Below are positions 1 to 11,700 of a stretch of DNA of 15,366 bases, piece by piece. Origin of the DNA: Enteropsectra breve (Eukaryota > Microsporidia); contig JALPMN010000577.1 in NCBI GenBank assembly GCA_024243835.1, positions 1-15,366 of the forward strand, given 5' to 3'. Both the position numbers and the translations under genes were made by a program. The notes under the pieces were generated by a model that did not search any database, was not told the origin of the DNA, and saw only the letters and a list, made by a program, of their open reading frames with translations. Within the stretch, counting starts at the first letter, position 1; each line of letters opens with the position of its first letter.

Positions 1-8
1 TGATTTCG

Positions 9-2093
9 ATGTCATCGGCCCTTACTGTCTTGCCATACACCAGGGACTATGCAGAGGGGCTTAATGTATCTGTCGATAATGCTGAAAGCATCCTCAGAAA
101 CATTTCTTACATTGATCTGCACCACAGCAAATACTTCAAACGGAACGGTTTTAATGAATTGTTTTACACAATGGAAGAGAAAAACAGATATGGGCCTTCT
201 TTAAACTTGCTTAAAGAATGCCTTAATGTAGTATTCCAGAATTACGATAAAATTGTCAGTGATGCACGGGATGTTAATAACACATCAGAATGCTTTTTAA
301 GGAAGATAAAATGCCAGGAGGCATTGCAGCTTTGGGATAATGCTGCCTTAACTTTTTTGAAAGAAATTAAAGTAATAATAAGAGCTCACTACTCTTTCGA
401 TTTCAAACATATAAAAACAATATTGAGAATGCGAAATGAGTTGATTACTGAAAAATTGTTAGCGAAGCAAGTTGATGTCGTTCGTCTTTTGCGGGAATAC
501 GCACAGCTGTCCTTTGAATGCGGCTCTTCCGCAGACATTTTCCTTACAAATGAAAAAACTAGGCGAAAAACGCACTGCGTTATGGAAAAGAATGTGCTTT
601 TTACCATAAACTTGGCACTTGAGCTGCACAGAATGCAAATGTTTGATCGATATAAAAGCAGGGTGCTTAGCAATAATACTAACCTTAAAATGACAGGAGC
701 CAATTATCACATTGGGAGGTTTTTAGAAATTATTAAAGATCTACATACTGAAAGAGCTGTTTTCAGTATAATAAGTTTTGGCGAGATAAATGGGCAGGTA
801 ACCGATCTTTTCATCAGTAAAAACAGAGAAATGTTTGGGTACGGCATGCACCGTGATGGAACACTGGTTCTTAGGCCAGCTGTTGCCTTTGGAAATGGCA
901 TTTACGAACGTGCCTCTGTCTTTGATCTTTTTAACCAGCTCACATTCTTCCCGCTTGTTTCTCACTTGAAAGCCTTGTGCCACTTGATGATTGGGGAAAG
1001 CATAAGCTCATTCTACCACAATTTAATCTTCCTGTTCCCATCCCTGAGGCATATTGAAATAGAAGAATCGACTACAGAGCCTGGAAAAACAATCACCGAT
1101 GTGATTTCAGTTCTTCTTGCTGAAAACAGCAATTTGCTTGACAATATAAAATCGCTGAGCCTTATTGGATACGGCAAGCTCTCTTCAGCTATTCTTGAAA
1201 AACTTAAGAAAATGAAACTTCAAACTCTCGGCTTATATGGATTGACAACGGAATTTGAATGCGAATACATCGTATATCTTTTGAAAGAAGAATGCGAACT
1301 TAGAGCGAGCGTACAACACTTTAAGGGAAATCCAGTCATTGCACGTATTGTGGGTGCGATTCTGGGCAAACAGCAGCTTAAGAATGTGACTATTATTTCA
1401 GGCAACCAGAGCATCATTCCTTGCTCTTACACGATACCCTCTGATTTGTGCAATACAAACGGAGAAATTGTTTTGGGTAAAATTGGATATCCTTTAAAAA
1501 TCGAAACGATAACCCTCGTGTACAGGCACGAACACTATTTGGCAACCTACGTGACTGGACATCAATATCTTAGAAGGTTTGTACCAGAACTCTCGCATTA
1601 TCCTTCCCAGCATGACTTGATATTTACTCTTTTTAATACTGACAAACTGCTGATTAACTCAGACCTGGCAGGAAATTTTATTAGAAACAGCGGTGCTGTT
1701 AAAAGCATTGAGTTCGATATGTCTGCAAGAAACTTCATTTCAGAAGCTTCTCTGAGAAATGCGTTTAATCTAGTTGATGTTCAAAATGGTATAATTGCAT
1801 TTAAATTGACTGTAGACAGTAACGTTCAAGTGGCACTGAATATTTTAAAGTTATCTCTGGTAAATTTCTGTAAAGAAAGACAAAATCTAATCGGACCCAA
1901 TTTGAAGATAATAGTGGATATTCATACTATCGAAAGAAAGCTGCACTATTGCATCCCAGCAACAAAGTTTTTAGAGTTTGAAATGCAGAATGGTGTATGG
2001 AATGATGAAATGCCTTGCTTATCCGTCGAAGAAAAAGAAGAAAGACACGAGGGGTTGATCAACAATATTATTAACTATGTCGATAATGATTAA
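9..2093 (+). CDS. LRR-like protein of unknown function (possibly 5'-incomplete)
   Basis: A 694-residue reading frame ends in TAA at 2091-2093. I do not recognise the family. The middle of the protein has strands of the leucine-rich-repeat kind at about residues 345-352 (SLRHIEIEE), 379-386 (NIKSLSLI), 403-411 (KLQTLGLYG), 457-463 (LKNVTII) and 564-569, with helix-like stretches between them. The spacing is irregular, so LRR is a tentative fold call. The first 250 residues are charged, probably helical, with no signal peptide or membrane segment. The C-terminus is acidic (SVEEKEERHEG). LRR proteins form lineage-specific families in several microsporidia, which would fit, but that is family knowledge and not seen here. 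The first ATG is at 9, yet the frame has no stop upstream of it within the window (codons at 3-8 are open), so translation may begin outside. GC and codon use resemble the neighbours. It could also be an unrelated solenoid. Confidence 0.8.
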   Translation: MSSALTVLPYTRDYAEGLNVSVDNAESILRNISYIDLHHSKYFKRNGFNELFYTMEEKNRYGPSLNLLKECLNVVFQNYDKIVSDARDVNNTSECFLRKIKCQEALQLWDNAALTFLKEIKVIIRAHYSFDFKHIKTILRMRNELITEKLLAKQVDVVRLLREYAQLSFECGSSADIFLTNEKTRRKTHCVMEKNVLFTINLALELHRMQMFDRYKSRVLSNNTNLKMTGANYHIGRFLEIIKDLHTERAVFSIISFGEINGQVTDLFISKNREMFGYGMHRDGTLVLRPAVAFGNGIYERASVFDLFNQLTFFPLVSHLKALCHLMIGESISSFYHNLIFLFPSLRHIEIEESTTEPGKTITDVISVLLAENSNLLDNIKSLSLIGYGKLSSAILEKLKKMKLQTLGLYGLTTEFECEYIVYLLKEECELRASVQHFKGNPVIARIVGAILGKQQLKNVTIISGNQSIIPCSYTIPSDLCNTNGEIVLGKIGYPLKIETITLVYRHEHYLATYVTGHQYLRRFVPELSHYPSQHDLIFTLFNTDKLLINSDLAGNFIRNSGAVKSIEFDMSARNFISEASLRNAFNLVDVQNGIIAFKLTVDSNVQVALNILKLSLVNFCKERQNLIGPNLKIIVDIHTIERKLHYCIPATKFLEFEMQNGVWNDEMPCLSVEEKEERHEGLINNIINYVDND

Positions 2094-2279
2094 AATATAA
2101 ATTTGGTTTTAATCTTGTTACCCCAATATTTTATCTCAAATATTCTTTTTGTAGTAAAAATGAAAATTTCACATTACTCCACTTAGGTATTTCATTTAGG
2201 AATGGCCTTGCACTCAATGCGTTCAAAGAAGTTGCAAAAGAATATTACTTGATTATTTAAGAATTTTAAACGTATAGCC

Positions 2280-2638
2280 ATGAACCATATATCTACCATT
2301 TGTTTCAATGAACAATTAATCCGAACTAATAAATGCTTTTCACGAAAAATATATCGTTTGCGTTACAATTCTACTACTTCTGATAGTCCAGAGGTGGAAT
2401 ATCAGGTGTTTGCCAGATATGATTTCTTGAAGGCAAAATTTTAAATGAAAGAGCCTTAGGGGTTGGATTGAATCGTTCTTTCTACAGCATTTAGACTGTA
2501 ATTAGCACCGAAAGCCTTCCTGCTGTTTACTTCAGTTTTAAAATTTCCAGAACAAACATGAGATGCAAGTTTAAAATGGTTCTTATAGCTGATATGCCAA
2601 TATTAACTTCTAGAAAAATATTAATATTTTGTGCCTAA
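2280..2638 (+). pseudogene. Possible decayed coding sequence
   Basis: A 54-codon frame from ATG 2280 to TAA 2442-2444 ends in protein-like sequence (SPEVEYQVFARYDFLKAKF). Shifting frame near 2423 gives a continuation (FLEGKILNERALGVGLNRS) that reaches an in-frame TAG at 2492-2494, then stays open to TAA at 2636-2638. Read together this looks like a frameshifted, stop-containing remnant. A loose ungapped resemblance exists between the shifted stretch and residues 275-300 of the upstream LRR-like protein: shared F, G, A and G at equal spacing, plus some conservative matches. That is only about four identities in 30, so common origin is not established. In sequence this AT-rich, open frames of this size can also arise by chance; a short real gene at 2280-2444 is another possibility. 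Confidence 0.25.
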
Positions 2639-2690
2639 AAGATAATTTTTCTTTAGTTAGATGCTGTTATCTAGTTCATTTAATCCCTTT

Positions 2691-2776
2691 TATAATCTCT
2701 TATTATTATTACCAAAAGGTCCCGCCATTTTCCTTTTTTCTCATTTTGTTTACTCTTGAAAATTTTTAGCCCTATC
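2691..2776 (+). promoter_or_regulatory. Putative promoter and start-proximal CCC motif of the TRA1 homologue
   Basis: A TATA-like TATAAT lies at 2691-2696, about 80 bases before the ATG at 2777. It is followed by a CCCGCC box at 2721-2726 and a long T/C-rich run (2728-2756). A CCC triplet sits at 2770-2772, five to seven bases before the ATG. CCC- or GGG-like signals directly before the start codon are known from microsporidia, and this placement matches. The role of each element is inferred from position only. Confidence 0.45.
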
Positions 2777-5700
2777 ATGTTTTACGAAATTATTTCTTCA
2801 AGCAAAACACTGGAAGAAAAAATCGAGGAGATACAGGCATTTACACAAACACCCGCCTTTATGCCCGTTCTGGCGGCACCCAGCAGGTATCTGCACCTGC
2901 TGCTGCCCTTTGTGCGGCAGGTTTTTGCAAAATTTCAGCCTGAGAAAAACTTCAATCCTAGCAGCGCCAACAACCAAATTCGAGTATTTTTTATACGGAT
3001 GCTTGCCAAAATAAGGTTTACCGAGCTACTGGAAACGAGTTGTGAAAATCCTGGCACAAGCGGAAACAGCGAGCTTGAAATATTGAGCGAAACGATGCTG
3101 CTGCTCTACGATCTTCTCAGCAAAGAGAATATCTTTAACCGGTACTTAGCGCTGCGTGCCATGTCCCCCCTCATTGAGACTCCAGCGATAAGAGACATAA
3201 ATCTGCATCTTTCGATGGTGAATTCCTTTTTCGTCAATGAGCTTTCGCTTGTAGATTCTGAGGACTCGGCGAAGAAAGAGCTTGGATTTTTCACTGCTGC
3301 AGATGCCCTTCAGTACCTCACAGATTTCCATGCCTTCCACCAGATTGATCTGCACTACTATGAGAGTATTCTCCGCACACTCTCTATGGTTGTCAGCCAG
3401 CTCTTTGCGATGCCATCCCTGCTATCGATGGAAAATAAGAAATTAATATGCGACTATTCTACGTTTATTATTAATTTGCTTAGTTTCATGAATATTCTGG
3501 AAAGAGACTGTGGAGGCAATGAATACGGCTATGGAAACCGGAGCGGTGCGCTGAGTATTGGAAATATGCCGTACTACAAGAATATTTGCCAATATCTGCC
3601 CAATCTCTGCTCGAACCTGGCAACACTCATCCCCTCTGACTGCGTGTCCCTTAAAAAGGAGGCTCTCAAGGCCATTTTTGACACGATTTTCCACAAACGG
3701 CACCATTTTTCCTCGATTGACATGCTTTTCTTCCGATCACCGCTTAATATAATCAGTGATTCATCACTCAGCAAGGCGTACCTTGAAATTGCGACTGGAT
3801 TTCTCAACAGCAGCTACAACATTCCGAACATTGGGATTAATTTTGGGCTTTTGGACCAGTTCGACCGCCGCATATCAGAGATGCTTCCCAAGACACGTGA
3901 TGTTTCTGTGATCAGCAGCTGCCTGGCAGCACTCACCGCTAATCTGAGCATCTACCGCTATCTTGCGATAAAAGAGAGCTATGATTTCAAGAAGCACATT
4001 TCGCTGCAGATTCACCACTGCCGCTGTCTCTATCAGCTGTATCTTTCGCACAGCAAACAAAATGCAGATTCTAGTCAAGAGCCTCTAAATAGAATATTTA
4101 ATAGAGAATTTAATAAAGAGCTTAATAACAGTAATATAAGAGAAGACAATTTTATGGGCATTAGCGATAAAGATGGCTGCAACAGCGAGGAAGAGTGCCT
4201 CACCCTGCTCATGGGGTACATAAACTCAATTATATACGCTATAGGCGCACTGCCTGCCCAGTCCAAGCTTTTCTCTCCTGAGGAAGCGAGAGTCCTCGCT
4301 GAATTCTTTATCTTCCCACTCACAGTCTGTCAAGCAAACTACAAAGATAATATCAATATAAGCAGCAAAGATAACATCAACATTAGCAGCATGGCCGCCT
4401 CTTTCTACAAGAACTTGATGTTGCTGCACCACACAAATCTCGAGATGATTTTTAATATCAACATAAAGACGCTTCTCACAAAGTTCTATAACACATTTTC
4501 TCTATGGGGATTTCTCTGTGAAATGCCATCGATAAACCACATCGTGATTCTGGAAGCCAACAAACTTGTCTACAGAGACATTATTTTGGGAAACTACAAA
4601 CCAATGGAATTCTACGAGGCGGTTATTCCCATCGCATATTCCTTTTTCAGAATGGACAAAAAGAACTACAAACCTGAATATTCAAGCTATTTCTCCATGA
4701 TTTATATTTCTTTGCTTGAGATAAAGGCTGATTCTAAAAAGACGTTGCGTTTCCTGAAAATACTCAACCGTTTTTTCCTCGATGTTAAAATGACTGATGG
4801 CGGATACACCGGGCTATTTTTCATTTACGAGACCTTCGAGAAGGTTGCACGCGAGCTCTACTATCTCTACTGCATCACCTGTGAGATCTTCTACATCGAG
4901 TGCCTGCTGAATATTCCTGTATCTCTTAATCTGCTAATTACCCGTTCAGACCTGCTTATTAAGCCGTTTGAGATTGCCCTTAGCTCTTCTCGGCGCCTGC
5001 GTGAGATTGTTCTTAAGTATGTTGACTACATTGTTGAGTTTAATAACGATGATGGAAAGCTGGACAAAATTCTCTACCGTGTTTTCATATTAATAAATGC
5101 AAGTCACCACTATGGCCCTAAAAAGTCATTTATTGTTGATAATACAGCAAATGATGAGACGAATATCAGGGCAATGCATATTTTGGCAAAGATTTCCAAC
5201 TACAACCGTATGAATCTGATAAACTACACCCACCGGGAGTACACAGACTACAGCAGGGCGCTTGTGTTTCTGCCGTATCATTTCAAGTGCAGCGCAGAAT
5301 CAGACATTGTGGTGAATGAAAATACGCTTTTGGCGCTTGATGCAGAGACTAAGGCAAAGACAGCTTTCAGTCCCGTTCAGATAGACGTGAGTTCCATCGT
5401 GCGTGGGCTTATTAAAAACCTAATCGGTGTAGAGTTTGTTTATGAATACAAATTCATAACACACGAGAGCATGATAAGAGACAAGCGAAAGATCAAGGCC
5501 TGCTACAAGGAGAAGATAAATGGGTCACCAAAAGACGTACGCGATGCGCTTATTAAGTATTTTATGATTCTGGCCGGGATAACCAGCATTTCTGAAGGAG
5601 AAAAGAAACTCTCAGAGAGCTTCAAAAAAGCCATGGATATAAAAAAAGATAGCCAAATTAAGATGTGTGATGATTTTCTGCAGGAGTGCAAATCAAATGG

Positions 5701-8700
5701 TGCCTCTAAAAAGCTTCATTTGCTGATTGAGGATATTTTGCTTGCCTTTTACATGGACACGTCAGAAGAGAGCCACAGGATCATAGATCTTTCTATTGAG
5801 CTGTATGTCAGCAGCTTTGCCTCTGCCGCCGATATCCATAATAATAATTCAAATAATATCAATCATAATAATAATATCAATAATGATATTAATAAAGATA
5901 TCAATAGTGATAAAGGCAACTACAGCGTGGATGACATCGACAGAGGCGTGTTCACGAAAGTTCTAGTGGACGCACTGATTTATTCATCCAGCCGCGCGAA
6001 AGAGGCCGTGGAGTATCTCCTGGAGCTTTTAGATCACTACTCTCTGCAGGAGGAAAAGGGGAAGTTCATTTCAGAGCAGCTGCGTGAGCTCGTCTTCCAC
6101 ATCTACAGCTCAGACGATTTCATTGCATTCCGCTCCATGCGCGCAGTGCTGTTTTACCTGGATGTTGCAAACGGAAAGCGCCACTATCGCAGAGAAAGCA
6201 AAAACATCTACAGGGAGGGCTATCTGTCGCACTCCCATAATTTACACCAAACCCACAATCCATGCATCTGTCCCAAGGGCAGCGGACAAAATGCCGCCAG
6301 TTTCTGGATCGATGAAACTCTCGCCCTAAAGATTTTCCATGCACTGAAAATAAAACTCGGCAACACACAGTCAATCAGGGCCTATGAGCTTTGCATCAAA
6401 ATCTCAAATGCGCTCATCAAGCAGATGGACGCGAGCGCCTTTAAATATTTTGAAATGGTTTTTACCCCGAAGATTCCGCTTGCGAGTGGCACTGAAACTT
6501 CAGGAAATCTTACTGCCCACGAAAATCTCCAGGTAAAAATATTCTACTACGAGATGCTCAGCCAGTACGACACACATGTCCCCAACACCCAGGCCGCATC
6601 GAACAGCAACAACAGCAACTTCAGGTTCTGCATAATGCGGCTGCTTAATTTGAACGAGAATATTCTCGAGCGCTACGACAAGATTCTCCCGACAGTCGAT
6701 GCCTTTATAAAGCTGATTTCCAAAAAGGATCTTCCAGCAATCGGTGCGTATCTCCATGCCTTCAAAAAGCTTAAAAATATCGGAAAAGCAACATACAACA
6801 GTGTGATTGCATCGATGAAGAAAAATCTGCCGACGGTGGCGGTGATCGAGGGCTTCAAGAGCATCGAGGAGAAGAGAAAGTTTGTTGAGAGTGTCAACAA
6901 GTCGACAACGCAGTGCAACACGATACAGACGAACACGCTCAATTCGCTGCAGGTATTCAAAAGCCTGTTTTACAAAAATAGTATAAATGTGTTTATTAGA
7001 AATAACTACATTGAGATGTACACGAGCAGTCCGTACAAAGACGTTATTTACGAGATTCTGCTGGGAGTCAGGGAATACGACATGGCAACTTTCGAGTTTC
7101 TCATTGAGAATCTTTCCTCGTATCTCAGCCGGAACAACGCAGTGTTCCACAGCAGCCCGGTTGTTTATCACCGCGGGCCTTCGTTTTTCAAAAATATTGG
7201 CCTGGCAAATACCCTTAGGACGCGCATTGGAGACAAAATGGAGTTTTGGTATGTGCTGATTTCAAATCTTCACAACCAGGATATTTATGAGCTTGTGGGC
7301 TGCATCATCGAGAAGCGGCACAGCACAATTCTTACTGAGTGGCTCACCACGTTCTACGACTGCATCGTAAACGGAAAGAACTTTGGAAAGCCCTACAGCT
7401 ATTCCTTCAAGCCGTACAAGGGCAGTGCGAACGGCCTGGCACAGAACATGCTGAATGCGATGAACAGCCTGCGTATTCTGCGCTCATTCGGCACGCGCTT
7501 CTCCATCAACGATCTTGTTCTCATTGTCTACGAGTATCTTTCTCCCGGTACCTGTTTATTTGATGGCCTTATTAATTTCTATGTTCCGTTTTTCAGCATC
7601 CAGGAAATTGACTATCTGCACAAAATAAATGCCAATTTCCGATTTGTTCCCGGTGCCTATTTGCTTGACAAGCTGGTTGAGGTTAAGGGGAACAAGGCGC
7701 TGCGGGACTTTATATTAAGAAGCTTTGATGAAGTATTTAAAGGTGTATTTATAAGCGATGATGCCAGCACGAATGATAATAATAATAAGAATAATGTAAA
7801 CAAGAATATCTTGAATCTAGATAATGCTATAAATGTAAATAAGAATAGTGAAAATAATGAATATAATAATGAAGAGACTGATCTTCTTTCTATTAATTCA
7901 ACACCATCATGCAACATTTTCACAGGCGCAGATGAGGTGGGAAACGCATTTGCAGAAAGCGACTCGGAGAATTCGATCGATAGCCTCTTTATGGATGCAA
8001 GCAGCATTTCAGACGAGAGTGCTGTCAGCTCAGTGAGTGATGAAAGTGTTGTAAGCACCGAATCAATGGATGACTACAGAAAGGGCCTTGCTTCACACAG
8101 CTGCAAAGAAAGCAGCAATAAAATTAATACTGTTGATAATAGTAGTAATAATATTAATACTGTTGATAACAGTAGTAATAATATTAATACTGTTGATAAC
8201 AGTAGTAATAATAATACCTTTAATAATAGTAAGAATAATATCTATGGTAGTAAAAATAGTGTGAGCAGTGCGTTCGATGCAGTGACTATCGATAAATTCT
8301 ACTATGCCCTCAGTGACTGCAATGAAGCGCTTCTTGAGTTCTTCTGCAGCCACAGGATTCTCCACAAAGAACTCATTTCTATAGCAGAAAGCGCTTTTAG
8401 CAGCCCTTCTCTCAGGTATCTTTCCATTTACTATCTGTGTCTTTTCAAGCCCAGCAAAGATCTATTTGGTGCTGTTTTCAAGCTGAATCACAATGAGAGG
8501 AAATACTCAATCGAATGCCTGTCCCTTCTCTACGACAAGTACGGACTGGAGCCATTTTCCAGCACAATCATAACACTTCTGCAGGCTGAAATGAGATACG
8601 AGGCAGTGCGACACATCTTGATTCCCTTTATTCTTGAGCGGAGGGATGTTCTTTTAAATACAGAGATATTTGTTGATCTGTCAGTGCTGGCCCACAAGAT

Positions 8701-11700
8701 GTTTTCCCGTGGGGAAATGAACTATGAGCTTTTGGCTGCTATTGCAGGCAGAGAACAAAGTTCCACCGTCACTAACAAAGGTACCATAGATAACAAGAAT
8801 GAAGAGTTGAATATCGGCAGTGATGGTATCGTAAAGGAGCTGAACACACTCGTAATCAACCATGAAATTCTTAATGAGAGCTACACACTGTTCCCCAACT
8901 GCTCGATTTTCCATACCAACAAAGTGAATTTCAAGAAAATTAAAAAAAATATTCTATTTATGCATATGAACAAGTATCCAGAGCTGTACAGGAAGCATGT
9001 GGAGAAAGAAAATCCAGGAGACATGGAGATGATACTGGAGGGATGGGGTGATGCGGAGATAGTGAGCGGTATGTCCGAGTGGCTGGCAGAGCATGCACCG
9101 CTGGAGTGGTTCATAGAGGCAAACAGCTCTATTCAGAGCCAGTTTCTTGGGCACTATGTGAAGCGGCTGGGTCTTTCCAGCAGCAACGGTGTAATAGACG
9201 AAAATGATAGTAACAGTAATACTAACACTAATAGTAACCCTAATAGTAACAGTAGTGGTATAGATAATAATTATGGTAATATTAACAGTAGTGGTATAGA
9301 TAATAATTATGGTAATATCAATAACATTAATAGTATCGATAGTAATAGTGTTATGGACAAAAGCACAGCTATTAGAAACGACATGCATATTCTGCTCGAG
9401 ATTTGCAGGAGACTCATTGAGAATGGCTCTGAAGGACCAGCAATCAAAATAATTCTTAGCCAAATTCCGCAGGAGATTCTTGTCAAATGGATCCACTCGA
9501 TATCCATAGCCACCCTGATAAGCAACACCTTCATGGAAAATATTGCCTGTGAAATGATGTACAAAATTGAATTTAAACAGGCCATTGATCTTTGTGCCAA
9601 GTATCCAAAGAAAGAAATGCTGTTTCTGCATCTCTATAAAATATACGGAAGGAACATCCCGATTCAAAAGGAATTCCTGCGGGGACTCAACAGCACAGAC
9701 AGCCCGGTCAGGAGGATGTACATCGAGCTTTATCTTTCTATTCTGTTGAACGAGGAGCACTGCACTTTCTCCCTGTTACTAAGCAAAGTAATGAACATCA
9801 TATTAAAAATGGACTATTCGCTGCTTGATGACTCTGTTGCTGAGGAACTGGTTGCAGCAGTGCTGATTAAGCTGGTGCGTTCGCATCCGCATGTCATTGC
9901 GTTCAGCCAGAAAAACAATTCATTTGGGCACAGTGCCACTATTGATTTAAAGAGCTTTTCTATGGATGCCACTTCTACCACCAATAGTCATTTTAATACC
10001 ATGAACAATAATATTTATAATATGAATAATATGAAAAATAATGTAAACAGTAGTTTCAGCGAATACGCTCTAAAAGACAATTTCAGGCTTGAAACAATCC
10101 TTAGGCTTTCAAAAGAATACATTTCATTCATCCATGGTGCTCTTGAGGGCATCTTCAAAGAAATGGATCTTGTGGGAATGAAAGAAATGTACAGAATATT
10201 TATGGAGGGAAATGCCAAGGGACAGATAAGAAAAATACTGTGCATGGCTTTTGCTCCGTACCAGCTGAAAATCCAAGATCAGGATGACAGCGAGAATAAG
10301 AGCGGCATGGCATCGAAAGGATGCTGCTCTTCAATTGAAAATAGCTCGGTGCAGCACGCCTGCAATGTCCACAGCTTCTCAGCCAAATACTATTTGTCTC
10401 TGCTTGATATGCCACTCGCCTTTGGAAAAATCATTTCCTCGCCCGGAATCAGGGAGGTAAAGACTATTTCCAGGCTTTGCTTGTATGGAAAGTATGAAGA
10501 GGCTGTTGCTATGATATTTGAGATATTCAAGGGAATAGAAAACAGAACTGTTTCGTACAAAAGAGATGATCTGCGGATGCTTGAGGAGATACTCAGTTTT
10601 ATATACAGGGAATATTATTCGATCCATGCAATGAATGGGACGTGTGACACGAATGTGTTTCTTAAGTCCAGTCCTTCTACTACCAATAATTTTACTAGTA
10701 ACAATACTAATAATAATTTTAACAATAATAACTATGCTAATAATAACTATGCTAATAATAATTCAAAGAGCGGCGACACTCCCGATGAATATACCTTCTG
10801 CGATGCCTTTGATGTCCTTTACTCTTCATTCAACACAAACTATCTGGATATCCTTTCATTCGATTTCAATTCTCTTCTTATCAAAATTATTTCCGCCAAA
10901 TTCCCTATTAACGATGAATTGATCGAACAAACAAAGTGTATTCTAAAAAGATTTGATATTTCCAGAAATATCCCCAGGGGATCCAATCTGTTCAACCGGA
11001 TTCTGCTGTACAGCGGAATATGTGCTGAGATAATAGAAATAAACAGTCTGTATATTGAAAATCAGTATGAGAATATCTATGGGCGGATACGCCTCTGGAT
11101 GAACAGGTACCCACTGATGGAGGGCGACATGTTTGAGTGGAGCCAGTTTATACGCTGGAGAGTCTTCTGCTTCAACAGCATTATTGAAATGATTGACAGC
11201 ACCAGCGTAAACAACAGCATAAGCAGCACGGGTGTCAATATAAACAATAGCAACAGCAACAGGAAGAAGATCGGTGCAGATATTTGCAAGCTTTACTGTC
11301 TCTATGCAACGAAGGCCCTGAAAGAAAAGCTTTATCTGAAGGCATCGTATATCCTTAATGAGATTAACTCCATACAGATAATTGAGCTGAAGCAGAATCT
11401 GCAGAAGCACTTCTTGGATATTGAGGCCCTGTACAAAAGCGGAAACTACGGGAATATCACGAGTCTTGTAAGCAGCATCAACATCGGGCGGCTCAGTGCC
11501 GAGGGAAGGGCACTGCTGTACCACTGGGGATACAAGGCTGTCTTAAAGATGGGGAAGTATTCAGAGGCCTTGAAGTACAATGTTTTGAGCAGACGGATGG
11601 GCGAGATTGTTGAGAACAGGAAGGAGGATCTGCGTATTCTTAGGACACTTCTGAGAGCAGATAAAGAAGCAAATTGTAATATTTTTGCAAAAAATAATTC

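Larger units (their letters stand above)
2094..2776. other. AT-rich intergenic spacer with gene-like debris
   Basis: There is no intact gene in these 683 bases. I looked for a tRNA T-arm (GGTTC-type box) on both strands and saw none. Three successive forward frames are open for longer than the surroundings: 2090-2257 (no ATG), 2253-2441 (ATG at 2280) and 2423-2635 (interrupted by TAG at 2492). The last 90 bases are the likely promoter of the downstream gene. Confidence 0.7.

Noticed and set aside
2527..2637. Minus-strand frame of about 35 codons with LRR-like text (TILNLHLMFVLEILKLK)
   Set aside because: Too short, no flanking support, and AT-rich sequence readily gives Leu/Ile-rich frames.
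2094..2776. tRNA gene in the spacer
   Set aside because: No T-arm consensus and no cloverleaf could be found on either strand by eye.
6500..7171. A 223-codon open frame on the minus strand inside TRA1
   Set aside because: It lies wholly opposite a well-supported coding frame, has no recognisable domain, and long antisense frames are a common by-product of codon composition.
8123..8212. Regular direct repeats that could suggest a CRISPR array
   Set aside because: The units are adjacent with no spacers, are in frame, encode a peptide repeat, and lie inside a eukaryotic gene.
8954..9760. A 268-codon open frame on the minus strand inside TRA1
   Set aside because: It is antisense to the Asn-rich insert, and its Ile/Thr/Val-rich part is simply the reverse complement of the AAT/AGT repeats.
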